This document shows positions 50,221 through 62,700 of a stretch of DNA of 64,000 nucleotides, one piece after another. Every line of letters starts with the position of its first letter. Positions within the stretch are counted from its first letter, which is position 1. The stretch is from NCBI GenBank assembly GCA_017509715.1, contig JAFWOU010000009.1:1-64000 (forward strand). The letters are read 5' to 3'. This stretch comes from Paludibacteraceae bacterium (lineage in GTDB: Bacteria; Bacteroidota; Bacteroidia; Bacteroidales; Paludibacteraceae). The notes below the pieces were generated by a model, which saw only the letters and a program-made list of their open reading frames with translations, searched no databases and had not been told where the DNA came from. The translations under genes and the position numbers were made by a program.

Positions 50221-51858
50221 ATGATTATATATCAAATCCTGCCCCGACTGTTCGGCAATGCGAATGAGAGCCGTATCCCCAATGGCTCGCGCAAGCAGAA
50301 CGGTTGTGGTACGATGGCCGACATAACGCCCCGTGCGCTACGGGCCATCGCTGAGCTGGGTGCTACCCATATCTGGTACACCGGTATTATCCGTCATGCT
50401 ACGGGCGAACGCAACAACCCCGCGATCACCAAGGGCAAGGCGGGTAGTCCGTATGCCATCACCGACTACTACGATGTCCATCCCGACATCGCAGCCGATG
50501 AGAAGAACCGTATGGCCGAGTTTGAGGCCCTGGTGCGTCGCACGCACCGGGCCGGACTCAAGGTCATCATGGACTTTGTGCCCAACCATGTAGCACGCCA
50601 GTATAAGTCCAAGGCCAAGCCCAAGGGCGTTCGCGACTTGGGTCAGGACGACAACCCCAACTGGGCTTTCTCGCCGCTCAACAATTTTTATTACCTGCCG
50701 GGTATGCCCTTCTCGATGGACCGCGACCTGCAGGGCTATGAGGAGATGCCGGCCAAGGTGACCGGCAACGACTGCTTCACCAACCATCCTTCGGAGGGTG
50801 ATTGGTACGAGACCGTCAAGCTCAACTACGGCGTCTTCTATCAAGGCGGCGGTGAGAAGCAGTTCTCGCCCATCCCCAACACCTGGGAGAAGATGCGCGA
50901 CATCCTGCTCTTCTGGGCAGGCAAGGGCATCGACGGCCTGCGCGTAGACATGGCTGAGATGGTGCCCGTAGAGTTCTTTGAGTGGGTCATCCCCCAGGTC
51001 AAGGCGCGCCATAAGAAGCTCATCTTCATCGGCGAGTGCTACGACCCGAATCGCTATTGGGCCTATATCCATGCCGGCTTCGACTACCTGTACGACAAAG
51101 TCGGCATGTACGACTATCTGCGTGGCGTGGTCAGCCGCGGCTGGTCGGCCGAGGGTATCTCCTGCCGTTGGCTGGAGCGCGGCGAGCAGCTGAAGCATAT
51201 GCTCTACTTCCTGGAGAACCACGACGAGCAGCGTCTGGCCTCCGGCTTCTTCTGCGGTAACGGCGCGAATGCCGAGCCGGCTATGGTGGTAGCAGCAGCG
51301 CTGACGCCGAATCCCCTGCTCATTTATATGGGGCAGGAGCTGGGCGAGAAGGGTATGGACTTCGAGGGCTTCTCCGGCATCGACGGACGCACCACGATAT
51401 TCGATTTCTGGAGTCTGCGTTCGCTCCAAGCTTGGAGCAACCACGGCCAGTACGACGGTGGCGGACTGGATGACGAGCAGCGCTCGCTGCGTGCGTTTTA
51501 CCAGCGTCTGCTCTGCCTCAAGCGCGACAACCGTGCGCTCTCGGAGGGTAAGATGTACGACCTGCAGTATGCCCAGGGTGACGGCTTCAACCGTGCCCGC
51601 CAGTTTGTCTTCCTGCGTCACGTGGAGGGCGACCTGCTGCTGGTGGTAGTCAACTTCGACGACCGCCACGTGGATCTGCGTATCAATATCCCGACCGATG
51701 CCTTTGTCTATCTGGGACTGGAGGCATGTACCCATGCCCGGATGACCGACTTGCTGAATGATGGCGAGCCCTTCATGGCGCCCTTCACCGATGAGCAACC
51801 TGTCTGCCTGAGCCTGGAGGCCTGGAAGGGTGCTATTATCAAAATAGAGAAACCATGA
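50221..51858 (+). CDS. Cytoplasmic alpha-amylase-family glycoside hydrolase (GH13), 545 aa
   Basis: The catalytic barrel begins almost at residue 1 (MIIYQILPRLFGN) with no signal peptide, so the enzyme works inside the cell. The GH13 triad is visible: nucleophile Asp243 (GLRVDMAE), acid/base Glu272 (GECYD) and Asp335 (ENHDEQR), with DFVPNHVA before. A C-terminal beta-sandwich ends in a short helix. It probably acts on glycogen or maltodextrins, perhaps as an alpha-amylase or a maltogenic-type enzyme; substrate specificity cannot be read. It follows ackA by 58 bp with no clear promoter, and the UbiA gene overlaps its end by 4 bp, so these are likely co-transcribed. MalQ at 40434 is a plausible partner. 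Confidence 0.9.
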   Translation: MIIYQILPRLFGNANESRIPNGSRKQNGCGTMADITPRALRAIAELGATHIWYTGIIRHATGERNNPAITKGKAGSPYAITDYYDVHPDIAADEKNRMAEFEALVRRTHRAGLKVIMDFVPNHVARQYKSKAKPKGVRDLGQDDNPNWAFSPLNNFYYLPGMPFSMDRDLQGYEEMPAKVTGNDCFTNHPSEGDWYETVKLNYGVFYQGGGEKQFSPIPNTWEKMRDILLFWAGKGIDGLRVDMAEMVPVEFFEWVIPQVKARHKKLIFIGECYDPNRYWAYIHAGFDYLYDKVGMYDYLRGVVSRGWSAEGISCRWLERGEQLKHMLYFLENHDEQRLASGFFCGNGANAEPAMVVAAALTPNPLLIYMGQELGEKGMDFEGFSGIDGRTTIFDFWSLRSLQAWSNHGQYDGGGLDDEQRSLRAFYQRLLCLKRDNRALSEGKMYDLQYAQGDGFNRARQFVFLRHVEGDLLLVVVNFDDRHVDLRINIPTDAFVYLGLEACTHARMTDLLNDGEPFMAPFTDEQPVCLSLEAWKGAIIKIEKP

Positions 51859-52844
51859 TGGATCGTGTGCGCGACATACTCCGGTTGATTCGTTGGCCGA
51901 ACCTGCTCTTTCTGGCCGTGCTGATGTGGGTGCTGGAGAAATGGCTCGTGGTGCCGTTGCTCTACAGCCACGGTGGCCTGCCCGAGGTGCTGCCCGACCC
52001 GGTGCTCTGGATGCTCATCCTGAGCGTGGTGCTCGTGGCGGCCGGTGGCTACGTGATCAACGACTATTTCGATATCAAGATCGACCGCATCAACCGTCCC
52101 GACCGCGTCATCGTGGGTGAGACGATGAGCAAACCTGCGGCTATGCACCTGAGCATCGGCCTGAGTGCAGCCGGTATCCTGGTGGGCCTGCTCGTAGCCT
52201 GGCTATGCCGCAGTTGGACGCTGGGTATCGTGATCCTGCTCATGCCGGGATTGCTGTGGTTCTACTCGTCGGCCTATAAGCGTCAGTTCCTGGTGGGCAA
52301 CCTGATCGTAGCCTTTGCTTCGGCCGCAGTGCCCATGCTGCTGGGGCTGGCTAACGAGGGTATGTTTCTGCCCTTTATCCTGGCGCATGATTTCCAGCCT
52401 ATCCTGGACCAGTTGCAGCCCGTCATCCGCGTCATCTATACCTGGCTCGGCGGCTTCGCGCTCATGATCTTCCTCTATACCTGGATTCGTGAGGTGATCA
52501 AGGACCTGCAGGACCAGATGGGCGATCGCGAGCTGGAATGCCGCACGATGCCAATCCGGTTGGGTGAGCTGTGGACCAAGGTGATTCTCACCGTCATGAT
52601 CGCCATTACGATCGGCATGCTCTGCTGGTTCGTTTTCGACCTGCTGCCCTTCCCGCATACATGGAATAGCATGAGCGTGCGCTACCTCTCGTTCGGACTC
52701 ATCATCCCGCTGCTCTGCGTGCTCGCGCTCGTATGGGCTGCCCGTATTCCGTCCGACTACCGCAATGCGCAGCGGCTCATGAAGCTCGCTATGCTGCTCG
52801 GATTGCTATATAGCTATGTGATATACATTCAGTTATGCGCCTGA
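51855..52844 (+). CDS. UbiA-family prenyltransferase, 329 aa
   Basis: UbiA enzymes join a prenyl chain to an aromatic or lipid head in the inner membrane. The protein has about eight to nine hydrophobic helices and the first Asp-rich Mg-PP-binding motif NDYFDIKIDRINRPDR (from Asn69). The second Asp motif is weakly visible in the Asp-Gln/Asp-Arg stretch near residue 215 (DLQDQMGDRELECRTMPIRL). In Bacteroidales such genes next to maf are often called geranylgeranylglycerol-phosphate transferase, but the acceptor is not known; menaquinone and haem O synthesis are alternatives. It overlaps the GH13 stop by 4 bp and overlaps maf by 10 bp. Confidence 0.87.
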   Translation: MMDRVRDILRLIRWPNLLFLAVLMWVLEKWLVVPLLYSHGGLPEVLPDPVLWMLILSVVLVAAGGYVINDYFDIKIDRINRPDRVIVGETMSKPAAMHLSIGLSAAGILVGLLVAWLCRSWTLGIVILLMPGLLWFYSSAYKRQFLVGNLIVAFASAAVPMLLGLANEGMFLPFILAHDFQPILDQLQPVIRVIYTWLGGFALMIFLYTWIREVIKDLQDQMGDRELECRTMPIRLGELWTKVILTVMIAITIGMLCWFVFDLLPFPHTWNSMSVRYLSFGLIIPLLCVLALVWAARIPSDYRNAQRLMKLAMLLGLLYSYVIYIQLCA

Positions 52845-53404
52845 TTCTTGGAAGTAAATCGCCCCGCCGCAGAGAACTGCTGGCGGGGCTTGATATTCCG
52901 TTCGATGTCGTAGATATCGATGCCGATGAGACTTGTCCGACCGATCTCCGTGCCGGCGACATTCCTTTATATATTTCGCGTGCGAAAGCGCGCGCCTACG
53001 CGCATCGCCTGCGCGAGGATGAGTGGCTCATCACGGCCGACACCATCGTATGGTGCGACGCTCAGATGTTGGGGAAGCCCGTGGACGAGGCCGATGCTCG
53101 GCGTATGCTGCGCTTGCTCTCCGGCCGCACCCATCAGGTCTATACCGGCGTGACGCTCACCGGCGCGGATGGCCGAATGGATTCGTTTGTAGATGCAACG
53201 GATGTGACCTTCCGCGAGCTCACGGACGAGGAGATCGACTACTACGTTGATCGGTATCGTCCGCTGGACAAGGCCGGTGCGTATGGTATCCAGGAGTGGA
53301 TAGGCTACGTGGGCTGCACCGCCCTCCATGGCTCCTACTTCAACGTCATGGGCCTACCCGTAGAGCGTCTCTGGGAACGTCTCCAGCCCATTATCAAGCC
53401 GTAA
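52835..53404 (+). CDS. maf: Maf-family nucleotide pyrophosphatase
   Basis: Maf proteins hydrolyse non-canonical or modified nucleoside triphosphates (dTTP, UTP, m7GTP) and have been linked to septum inhibition. The 189-aa protein shows LILGSKSPRRRELLAGL at the N-terminus, ADTIVWCD, the YTGVTLT strand and the DKAGAYGIQEW motif, all typical. It overlaps the UbiA gene by 10 bp and ends 70 bp inside the facing gene for the 145-aa anchored protein, on the other strand. Confidence 0.95.
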   Translation: MRLILGSKSPRRRELLAGLDIPFDVVDIDADETCPTDLRAGDIPLYISRAKARAYAHRLREDEWLITADTIVWCDAQMLGKPVDEADARRMLRLLSGRTHQVYTGVTLTGADGRMDSFVDATDVTFRELTDEEIDYYVDRYRPLDKAGAYGIQEWIGYVGCTALHGSYFNVMGLPVERLWERLQPIIKP

Positions 53405-53772
53405 ACCATAGCCAGTACGAGCAGCACAAGCGGCTCGCCTACTGGTATCGGATCATCCACATCTCCTACCGGAAGATCGTCATCCGCTACCCATTCGCCG
53501 TTATTCCAATATCCTCTGCGCGGTCTGGACGAATAGGCCGCACCTACCGTCACTGACGATCCGCGTCCGCTGGTAGCTGTATAGCTGGAGGTGGAGCGGA
53601 ACTCGTACGTAGGACGTACGTCTTCGCTCATGACGGGCGTGCGTTGCCAAGTCTGAGGCAGGCTAGCCTCCGTATATGCCCGGGCAGGAACCAACAGCCC
53701 TCCCCATAGTAGCAACCATGCTACGAGCATCCAACCATGTGTTATTCTTCTCTCTTGCGTCATCATTGTCAT
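53335..53772 (-). CDS. Small exported protein with C-terminal membrane anchor, 145 aa
   Basis: A signal peptide (hydrophobic core at about residues 15-28, cleavage near ARAY) precedes a low-complexity Ser/Thr/Arg-rich middle. The end carries DDPIPVGEP, a hydrophobic helix (LVLLVLAMVYGLIMG) and a basic tail WRRSQRR. That layout, a short Pro-Gly motif, one helix, then Arg, is the classic form of a cleavable C-terminal sorting signal (LPXTG-like or PEP-CTERM-like), but the motif is neither. It overlaps the giant gene's TGA by ATGA, so translation is probably coupled. Its last 70 bp run antisense to the end of maf. Function unknown; a companion of the giant protein is likely. Confidence 0.72.
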   Translation of the reverse strand: MTMMTQERRITHGWMLVAWLLLWGGLLVPARAYTEASLPQTWQRTPVMSEDVRPTYEFRSTSSYTATSGRGSSVTVGAAYSSRPRRGYWNNGEWVADDDLPVGDVDDPIPVGEPLVLLVLAMVYGLIMGWRRSQRRSTGRPMTLK

Positions 53773-56700
53773 CTAATTTTTTGTCCAAACACCGTATATA
53801 CATGTCCGCCGCGCAGGATGAGCACCTGGTCGTTGCGGATGATCTTTACGGCTTGTTCGTCATGGTTGGTTTCGTAGGTTATGGTATTGCCGGTCGTCGT
53901 ACCCTGCTCGTCGGGCATATAGCCCGGACGGCGGATATAGTAGCGGCGTTCGTGGTTCTGCGTCGGCGTCTCAATCGTGATGCATATACCGTCGCAGATA
54001 GGACGTTCTGTATCCAGGAGCGCATCGTAGAGCACCAGACTGCCGTCGATATTATTCACGCCGGTGAACCACAGTTCGGTTGTCGGATCGTACGGCAAGG
54101 CACTCATGTAGAACGAGACCGGTACGTTCACGATCGAGTCACGCAGATCAATACTCAGCCCATAGCCATCATTCATCGCGTAAATATTGAACGGCGTGGT
54201 CGGTGTATTGGTCATGTGGAAATTATCGATATTAACGGTTGTCAGCATCGCATCTTCTCCTTGGATGATCGCCTCGTGATAACCCTGACCTAAGATCAGG
54301 CGGGAGTTACATCTGGGCGAAACAGGGTTGATCGCCGTAACGGTCATGATACCCTCTCTTAGCGGAGCAGTCATCCTGCGCGGAGCTTGCGCGAGTTCTT
54401 GATCACCACCGCCTCCACCGCAGACATAGACCGCCGGCACTTTCTGCTCCACCTCGGTCAGCACGCGATAGGCGTTGAGCACGAGTGTCTTCGAGTTGAC
54501 AGCAGATTCGTCACGCAGTTTAACCACCATCGCATGCATCGGCGGCAAGTAACGCGTCTCGTTCGAAATACTATTCGGCGATTCTTTGGATTCAGCTACC
54601 GCGCGGCTCACCGTACGATGCGTACCGCTTGCGTCAATATAATCGATCTCCTGCTTGAGGCAGTTATCTGCCACGAAGCCCCAGATATCGAGATACCCCA
54701 TGGACGGATTCGCGAAGACGAAGGAGCTCGTCGTTACTCTTGTACCGTTAGCCATCGTATCGTTCGTAATCGTGTATTCCTCGTAGTCGGCATGAAAGGC
54801 CAGTTTGCCGGCATCGCTACCGCCTGCGACGGTCGTACGCAGGTCTTGCAGGTTATGCTCGTAGAGGTCATACATCTTATCGCCCGATCTGCTATAGTAA
54901 TAATACTTGTCATCTTGCTTAGGCAGACGTACAACAGAGGTCTCGTTTGCCACATGCGAACGACTATAAACGGCCCAACCCATACCGGCAGGCAACGGTA
55001 GCGACAGACCGTTGGTCACTTTCGACCAGTCAGCAGTCGCATTCCGGATAGTATCTTCCGTATCTTCGCCGTTACCCTTACGGAGCGTCGTGCGGCTGTA
55101 GAGTGAGAGCCAGAACGAAGTGTTACCGGTGTTATGGTTACGTCCGGCAGCATCGAACTCACCTACCTCCCAAAGCGGCGTCTCGCCGTTGAGATCGGCA
55201 TTGGCGCGGAAGAGGTCACCGCTGATCATACCCTTGACAGGTGCGCCGCGGAAAGCCCACTTGTTATACGGCATGCTCATGTCGGCCACAGCGTCATTGT
55301 ATTCCATACGTTGCTGCTGTCCCATCGCAGCTTCCGGCAGGAAGCGGATGGCGTTGCAAGTGTTGTACTCAAAGTTCACTTTCTGAACCGAGTCCTTCCA
55401 TTCGGTCGGCATAGGTGGTACAACCGGATAAGGCACCCCGTCTTCCATCTTCGGAATCAGGACAGATATACCTGCCATCGGCGCAAAATGTGTCTCCGTA
55501 GGAATAGGATTATTATGCGCGTCGATAGCGATCCAGTTATCGGCGTTATTCCATCCGTTGCTATGCTCCGATTGCGGCTCCCAACGCAGGTAACTCGGCA
55601 CAACGGAGAGGATGAACGGCACCGTACCTACGGCACAACCGCCCTTGATCGTATCATGGCCTAAGTAATCCTGCAGGTTGATATTGAAGGTATAGCTGTA
55701 TCCCGGTCGCATATGGTAACTATCGGGGGCCGGAACAAAAAGGATACTATCGCCCTTCTCGTAATAATCGGCTATATCGGACAAATAGTCTTTATCCGGT
55801 ATCAGGCTTAGCGTATGAATACCATCAAGGAAGTTCGGATCGTTGGTCTCGCTGAGCGTGATCGTTTTGATACCCACTTTGGGTGCGATCGAATCGACAC
55901 GCAGTTTGAACTCGTCATTTGCCACGGTCTCGGAAAGCAAGACCTCTATCGGCTTCCGCATCTGCGTGGAATCACGATGCAGACCGCCGATGATAAGCGG
56001 CAAAGCGGCCTTCGATGTATCCGGACTGAGTTTGACGAAGATCGGCGCCGGGCACACCTCGATATTGGCTTTCGAGAGCGCATCCGTACCTGTTCCTACA
56101 ATCGGGAAGATGACGAATTTCGCCGTATCGCCGGTGGTTACGGTCACGGTCTGCTTACGTTGATAGAGCGTAAGGAAACCATTATTCACCAGCGAACTGA
56201 TCATATCATACGCATCGAGCCCCGCTTGCTTAAACTCTTTTCCCTGAGCGTTACGCTTCAGCACGTTCTTATTGATAGACGAGAGGTTCGGGGCGAACTG
56301 GTTGACATTCGCGCCTTCCACACGCAGTACATCTCTGAGGACCTTTTTGATATCGCTGTAGTAGTAGCCATACCGTTCCTTACTGGAAGCCTCGGCTGTA
56401 TCGCCGTAGAGCAACCAGTCGTTGATACACGAGCCGTTGAGATCGATCGGCGCCACACTATCGAGGTAGAGCGAACCTTTGACGCGGAGGCTGACATTAT
56501 AGGTCGAGTTGACGCACATACCCATCACCTCGGTGTAGGGTTGCTCCATGCCGTTGAGCTCCAAGAGCATTCGGTTGCTCACTTTCAGACGACTCGTCAA
56601 ACCGCATATACTGCTCAGCAGCATGGATGAATCCGGATACATATGCACCGTGAACTCATCCTCCGGATTCAGGTTGGCCATATGAATCAGGTATTTCACA

Positions 56701-59700
56701 GGCCTACTCTCACCCTCCAAGACCTCATAGACATATCCTTCTCTGAAGATAGCAGTATCCGGTTTGGACGGATCGTCTAAATGCTCTTGATGAATGGTAA
56801 ACGTTTCCTCAAAGCGATCCAGCAGGTCGTTCATATTGGTAAAGATCGAGTCCGAGTCCGTCGGTTCATAGGTCTTCAACGGGATATATACTTTTCCGTA
56901 GAGCGTATCCGGTTTGTACGGATCTGCACTACCCTTCAGCGTATCTTCTTCCACATATCCGTCTTCCATCCGGACGAATCGCGTTTCGCCTGATTTATTC
57001 ACCCCTTTGACGGTATAAAATATTTTATGACCGTTATATTCTTCCACTTCGGCATCCCCATCACCTGTTGATCCGACCATACCCTTATAGTCCACACGCA
57101 AGATGACATGAGTATCCTTCGTGTCACCTTCTTCCTTACAAGCGGTACTTGCCTGATAAGCGATCAACGGCGGTTTGGTAGCGAAGATACAGATATCGTC
57201 AATGATGAAGTCGTTTCCATCGAAGTCTGACGCCATATTATAAATACGCACGCGGAAATGCACGTATTCTCCGCCGCTACCTTCTCGGGTGTGGTTGATC
57301 GGGAAAAGGATCTGATACCATTTATCCGAAGGATCCAGATCACCCGTCATGTAGGTTGTGATATCATCCCATTTCGTGCCGTTGACAGAACCTTGTACGG
57401 AGAAGATGAAGTTCGGTTTTGCCACCTCTTTGGTCTGGTTACTCGGGTTTCCTACGTACGCCGAAAGGAACATTTTCTGTCCCGCGCAGAGGGTCTTGTT
57501 GAGCGAGAGGGCAGCTACCTGACCGGACGAGGACATACCGTCGCAGTAGATCATATAACCCTTCGATGCGCCACCATGCTGCTCCATCGGAAACCAATAG
57601 GTGGTATAGCCGATGCGGTTGATCAACCCGTACTCACCGTGGTTCGGGAAGTCGGTCTCATCGTGACGACGGTTATGCGGCAGATCAGCGGTCTCGGGAT
57701 AGGTATATCCGTACGAAGCGTCTGCCCAAGGCAGCGGATGGGGATATACCGTATAGCTGTTACCGGGTTCGTTATAGTCGAAGTTCAAGCGCTCCAAGAC
57801 CTCATACCGCTGCTCGATCTCATCATTCGTGATCAGGGCACGCGTCTCTTTCTTGGATTTCGTCTCTACCTTCGGTCCATATATATTCGGATAATGGTAG
57901 CAGATCTTATACCGGCAAATATTGAAATAATAGTCGCCGACCACAGTAGAGTCTTCACCTGATTTATCAGACAGTGTCTTCCAACTTCGTGCACGCAAGC
58001 AGTAATAGACGGTATCGACGTTGTTCTTCACCGGCACTTTGAGGAAGTCATCGCTCTCGGTGATAGGGTGGTCACACCGCGTATATTTCTGCGTCTTGGA
58101 ATTGTAGATATACCATAGGCAGTCTGCATCCCAACCGCCGCACCAGATCATCGTATCCTGACGTACCTTATCTGCGCTCCAGTTACTCCAATTGTCGTCG
58201 TGCATGTAGTAACCCAACAACGACTCCGAGAGACCGGTTTTATGCAGATTATTGTAGTTATAGCGTTGCTCGGTAGAGAGCAGCAGTTTGGTACCCGTAG
58301 GCGCCATGACCACATGGTCCTCCATGTACTTTTCGCCCGCCAACGGATATTTTTCATCACCGGTGATACGGGACTTGTAATGATCCAGCGTATCTGCCAT
58401 CTCGGTCCAGGGATGCAACTCAAACACCTCGCGTATCGAGAGGGTCGGTTCTTTGATCTCGAGGATCGTATCGAGCAAGGCGGTATCGACTTGGTTCTTC
58501 TGCGAGAGAGACAAAGGCAGGTTGTCATAGTAGTTACTGATATCGACAGCGTAGGTCAATGTCGGCTTGGTTGCCAATCCCAAGTCGGTGATAGGCGGTG
58601 CTACGCGGGCGTTCTTAGCCGGCGGATCTTTCTTCGATCCATCACTGCCGTAGTCTTTCGACCGATAATGGAAGACCGTCCAGCGACCCATCGTCATCAA
58701 TACTTTTACGGAGTCTTTCTTTTCCTCGTCCCATACTTTGACCGAGTCACCGATGATATGGTACGGGTAGTTGTATTTACCCACATTTCGCGGCGCCAGA
58801 CGCCATAGGGAATCCGGTATATCGGAATCAGATACATCCTTTCCATTCACGTCGTTTCCTTCCCGGTACCAACGCCACCATCCGTAGAAATTGCGTTCGC
58901 GAATAGGCAATTCGACATCCTGATCGGGATAGTAATAGAGGATGCGCTTATTCTGATGCACTTGTTGCAAACCGTCAACACCAATCGGGTCGCCCGAGGC
59001 GCCGGAGGTATGAACCAACTGCTGGTTATTGGCATAATTGAAATAGCTGGCTTGCGAGATCGTCAGACGATAGGTCACAATATTCATCTGCTCCTCCTCC
59101 AAGGTGATGACATATACCAAATAGAGATCTACCGAACGCGGCGAACGAACGCCGTTAGACAAACATTGTACCGTGATCGTACTGTCGCCTTTCGCCTTGA
59201 TCTTACACCACGTAGGTGTATTACCGTATTCATCCATCAGACGCACCTCGGCCAAGTCCTTGTCGTTGAGGTGCATACCGATGATGCTATCGGCGGTAGC
59301 GCTTCCTTTCTTCTTGATGTCGTGCGTCACGTTGGAGGAGGTAGAACTGATCACCGAAATCACTTCGTCCGACGTATTCAGCAACTGGGTACCATGATGA
59401 CGAATCGTTTGGAACTGCAGCAAGACCGTATCGTTGACTCCTTTTGTAATAGTGGACGGGAAAGAGTAGTGATACACTTCATTGGCTTCTGTGCAGATCA
59501 ATGAGTCGAAGGGTGCCTCATGATAAGTTCTACGAACCAAAGGTATCTTCAGGTTTCCGTCGGAGATAGTGCTGAAACCACTCCATTTGTCCTTGTAGCG
59601 ATAATCCGGAGCACCTTTTTGCAGCCCAAGCGTCACACAGAGCGTGTCCACAATATCGATATAGGTATCTCCTATCTTCACCTCGGTAGGACTAGGCTTT

Positions 59701-62700
59701 TCGGTAGTAGTCTTCACCGTCGTGACGAAATTATCATTCACCTCACTCACGTCAATGCCACTCTCAGTAGTCGTACGGCTATCCCGTATCCTCTCAATGA
59801 CACAAGTCGTCTTCCAGCGAGATTCGGAATCCGTATTGATTAAGGCAGCACGACTGGTTCGCGTCTCACGACCGAAGTAGGTCAGTTTGTTATTCAACAG
59901 CATGGAGTACTCGCAGTATCCTTGGTATGCCGTTTTAACCGACACCGAGACATTGGTGTTGTAACCGAACACGACCTGTTCATGGCTGGGATACGTACCA
60001 TTATTGAGCAGGTTAAACTCCAGCAGCGGGTACGCCCACGAGAAAGTGTCCGCCTCCAATTCATTAGTCGTTAGTACCAATGCCGAACCGTTGAACTTCA
60101 GCCATTGATTCAGTCCGTACTTGAGTTTCACCTGTTCCTCGTAGTTCGCGTTGGTGTTCGCATAGACATCTGTAAACACATACGTCAGGGTACTCGTGGT
60201 GTCACCAACAGCAGGTGTGGTGCCGCTGGTTATGTTGAAATGAAGCGTGTCGCTCGCCGTTAATCCGATCCGGAGTGTGAGTTGCTGAGCTGCTTGATTG
60301 ACATAGGAGAAATACCACGGTGTGATGTATCCTTCATCGCGGTTCGTCGTGTCTTTAGCTCCTTTGATCAACTGGTTTCCACCCACGCGTTTGTAGAGCG
60401 TGTTACCTTTTTGGGTATATTGACGGAAGATAAGACTGTCTTGGGTCGTCCCCTTTCCTGCCATGATGAAATAGCGCTGCCCATTATGCATCACCGACCA
60501 AATCAACTCATCTCCCTCCAGAGGTGCTTGAATCAACGGTACACGTACATTGCAGTCGTAATCTTCATTGTCATATCGGTATCCCGTCACAACCAACGTA
60601 TCATAATTAACGCCGGAGGTGTTATCCGCTTTCGTGCTTAAGGTGGCATATCTGCCGCTTGTTTCAGCCTCTACCTTTTCAAAGGCGGTACCAACCCTAA
60701 ACGTACACTTACCCGGCAACATACCTAACTGCGCTGTCAGGGTATCGATGGAGATGGTATCTTCGCGTACAAACGCGCCCTGCGCATCCAATAAGTCACG
60801 AACATGTACGCGGGTGAGAATGAAATTGATCTTCTGTGACTGCCCTGCCAACGCGCCGAAACCATATCTCTCTTTCTCCGGCTTGAGCACCATACGTGTC
60901 TGCTCTTCACCGTAGTGATAGGTCTTGGTCTTGACGATAATATTGCGCTGACGCGTCAAACCGTCGGCGCTGATTGTCAGTCCGTCATTCTCGCCTTGTT
61001 TCTTCCAGCGACCATAGTATTTCTTGATCTTACTGATACGACCTTGACTAAGGGTGATACAGAAGGTATCGAGGATATCGATATAGTTACCGCTTGCATC
61101 CTTCACGTTTAGCGGAGGGTTGAGACCTCTGGTGACCGTATGATGCCAGTAATGACCGGTCGTTGAATAAGCCACGCGATCCTCTGCGGCTACCGATGTC
61201 ACACGGCTGTCCGGAATCCATTCAAAGATCTGCGTAATACGGAAGTCCGGTGACAGATACAGGTTATTCGGGTCACTAATGATCTTATCGCGGTTAGGGT
61301 GGAAATAGACAGTATCTCCATCTACGACCATTACCGCCAACAGCTGCTTACCGATTAACGCCGACCAAATATCCTCTGTGGTCTTTTCTCCCTCATGGAA
61401 ATCGAAGGTGATTGTATCGCTCCATGCATATGCCGTATCCGGCAGGATGATATAGTGCTCATCCGCTACCGAAATAGCCGATAGTTGGAAATCGGTAGCC
61501 GATGCCGAATCGGCTTGTCCATTAAACTGATTATTTACAGGGTCGTATATGACATAGGGCTCTGCGAAATTAGTACGTTTCTTGAGAATCAGCGAGTCCG
61601 GTTTGTTCTCCGGATCATATTCCTCCACAAATCGTTCGGATCTGATTTTGGCACTTGGTATATACGGCTGCTTAAAGGTTGGCCAGCTGGTCTCTGCTTT
61701 GCTGGTCGTCGTGAACAGACCCGCCCAGGTGTTGTTTGCCAAAATGACATTCGGAGCCATATAGTACAAACCGATGTGCTCATCCTTTGACGGATGGAAG
61801 TTCTCATAGAATGTGAGGGAGTCCACCAAACCCTTCATCGTGTAGCTTCGCGGGTCAAGTACGTGCTCGTTGAAATACAAGCTATCCAGACCGGGCTCTT
61901 TCTTCTTGATCTCATTGATCGGGCATCGCACTTCATAGGTACTGAGGTAGTTTGTGTCCAAGTTTTGCGCATTCTCCATACCTTGCCAAGTATTGACCCA
62001 ACTGTCGAAATGGCGAGCTCGAGCAAAACGGAAACCGGTACCCATACCGGGATGTGTAAGGAAGTATCGCTTGCCGTCCTGCAAGAAGGATATTGCGATC
62101 TGCAAGGTACCATCGTACGAAGCAAGTGCATAAAGCGTGTCAGCACCAGTTTGAGTCAAAGTATACGTACTGCCCACCTTTAAGGTGTCACTCGAACCAT
62201 CGGCTTTCTTGCACCAACCATAGAATGTATATCCCGGTTTAATACGAGGCTGCAGAAGTGTTACTGTATTTGAACCTTCCAAAGGATACTGCAGCGGCAT
62301 CTCCAAGCCTACTAATCCGTTGTTGTCATAGCGAAGCCATTTATCTTTATTCGCCAAGATAAACACCATATTTCCGTTCGCAGCAGTACTATTGGTTGTA
62401 ATCTGTGCATAACCGGACTGACCTGCCGGAGTCAGCTTGTCGTGATCCTTTACCGGCACATTCGATCCGAATACGTCAATACTCCATCCTGCCACATCCG
62501 CTCCCGGGTCAGTCTCGCTAAAACTCGAGCCCGTCATCAGCGTGGCTTTGATAGTCTTTCCTACCCATTCCTCGTCAATCGTCCACATCTCTTCTGTTAT
62601 CCAGGTACCATCGCCGTTATCATGCATGCTGACGTTTTTACCGGAACTAACCTTCAGGAAATAGCCCGCCGGTTCGAACTTGACGCCTAAGTTATCTGCT

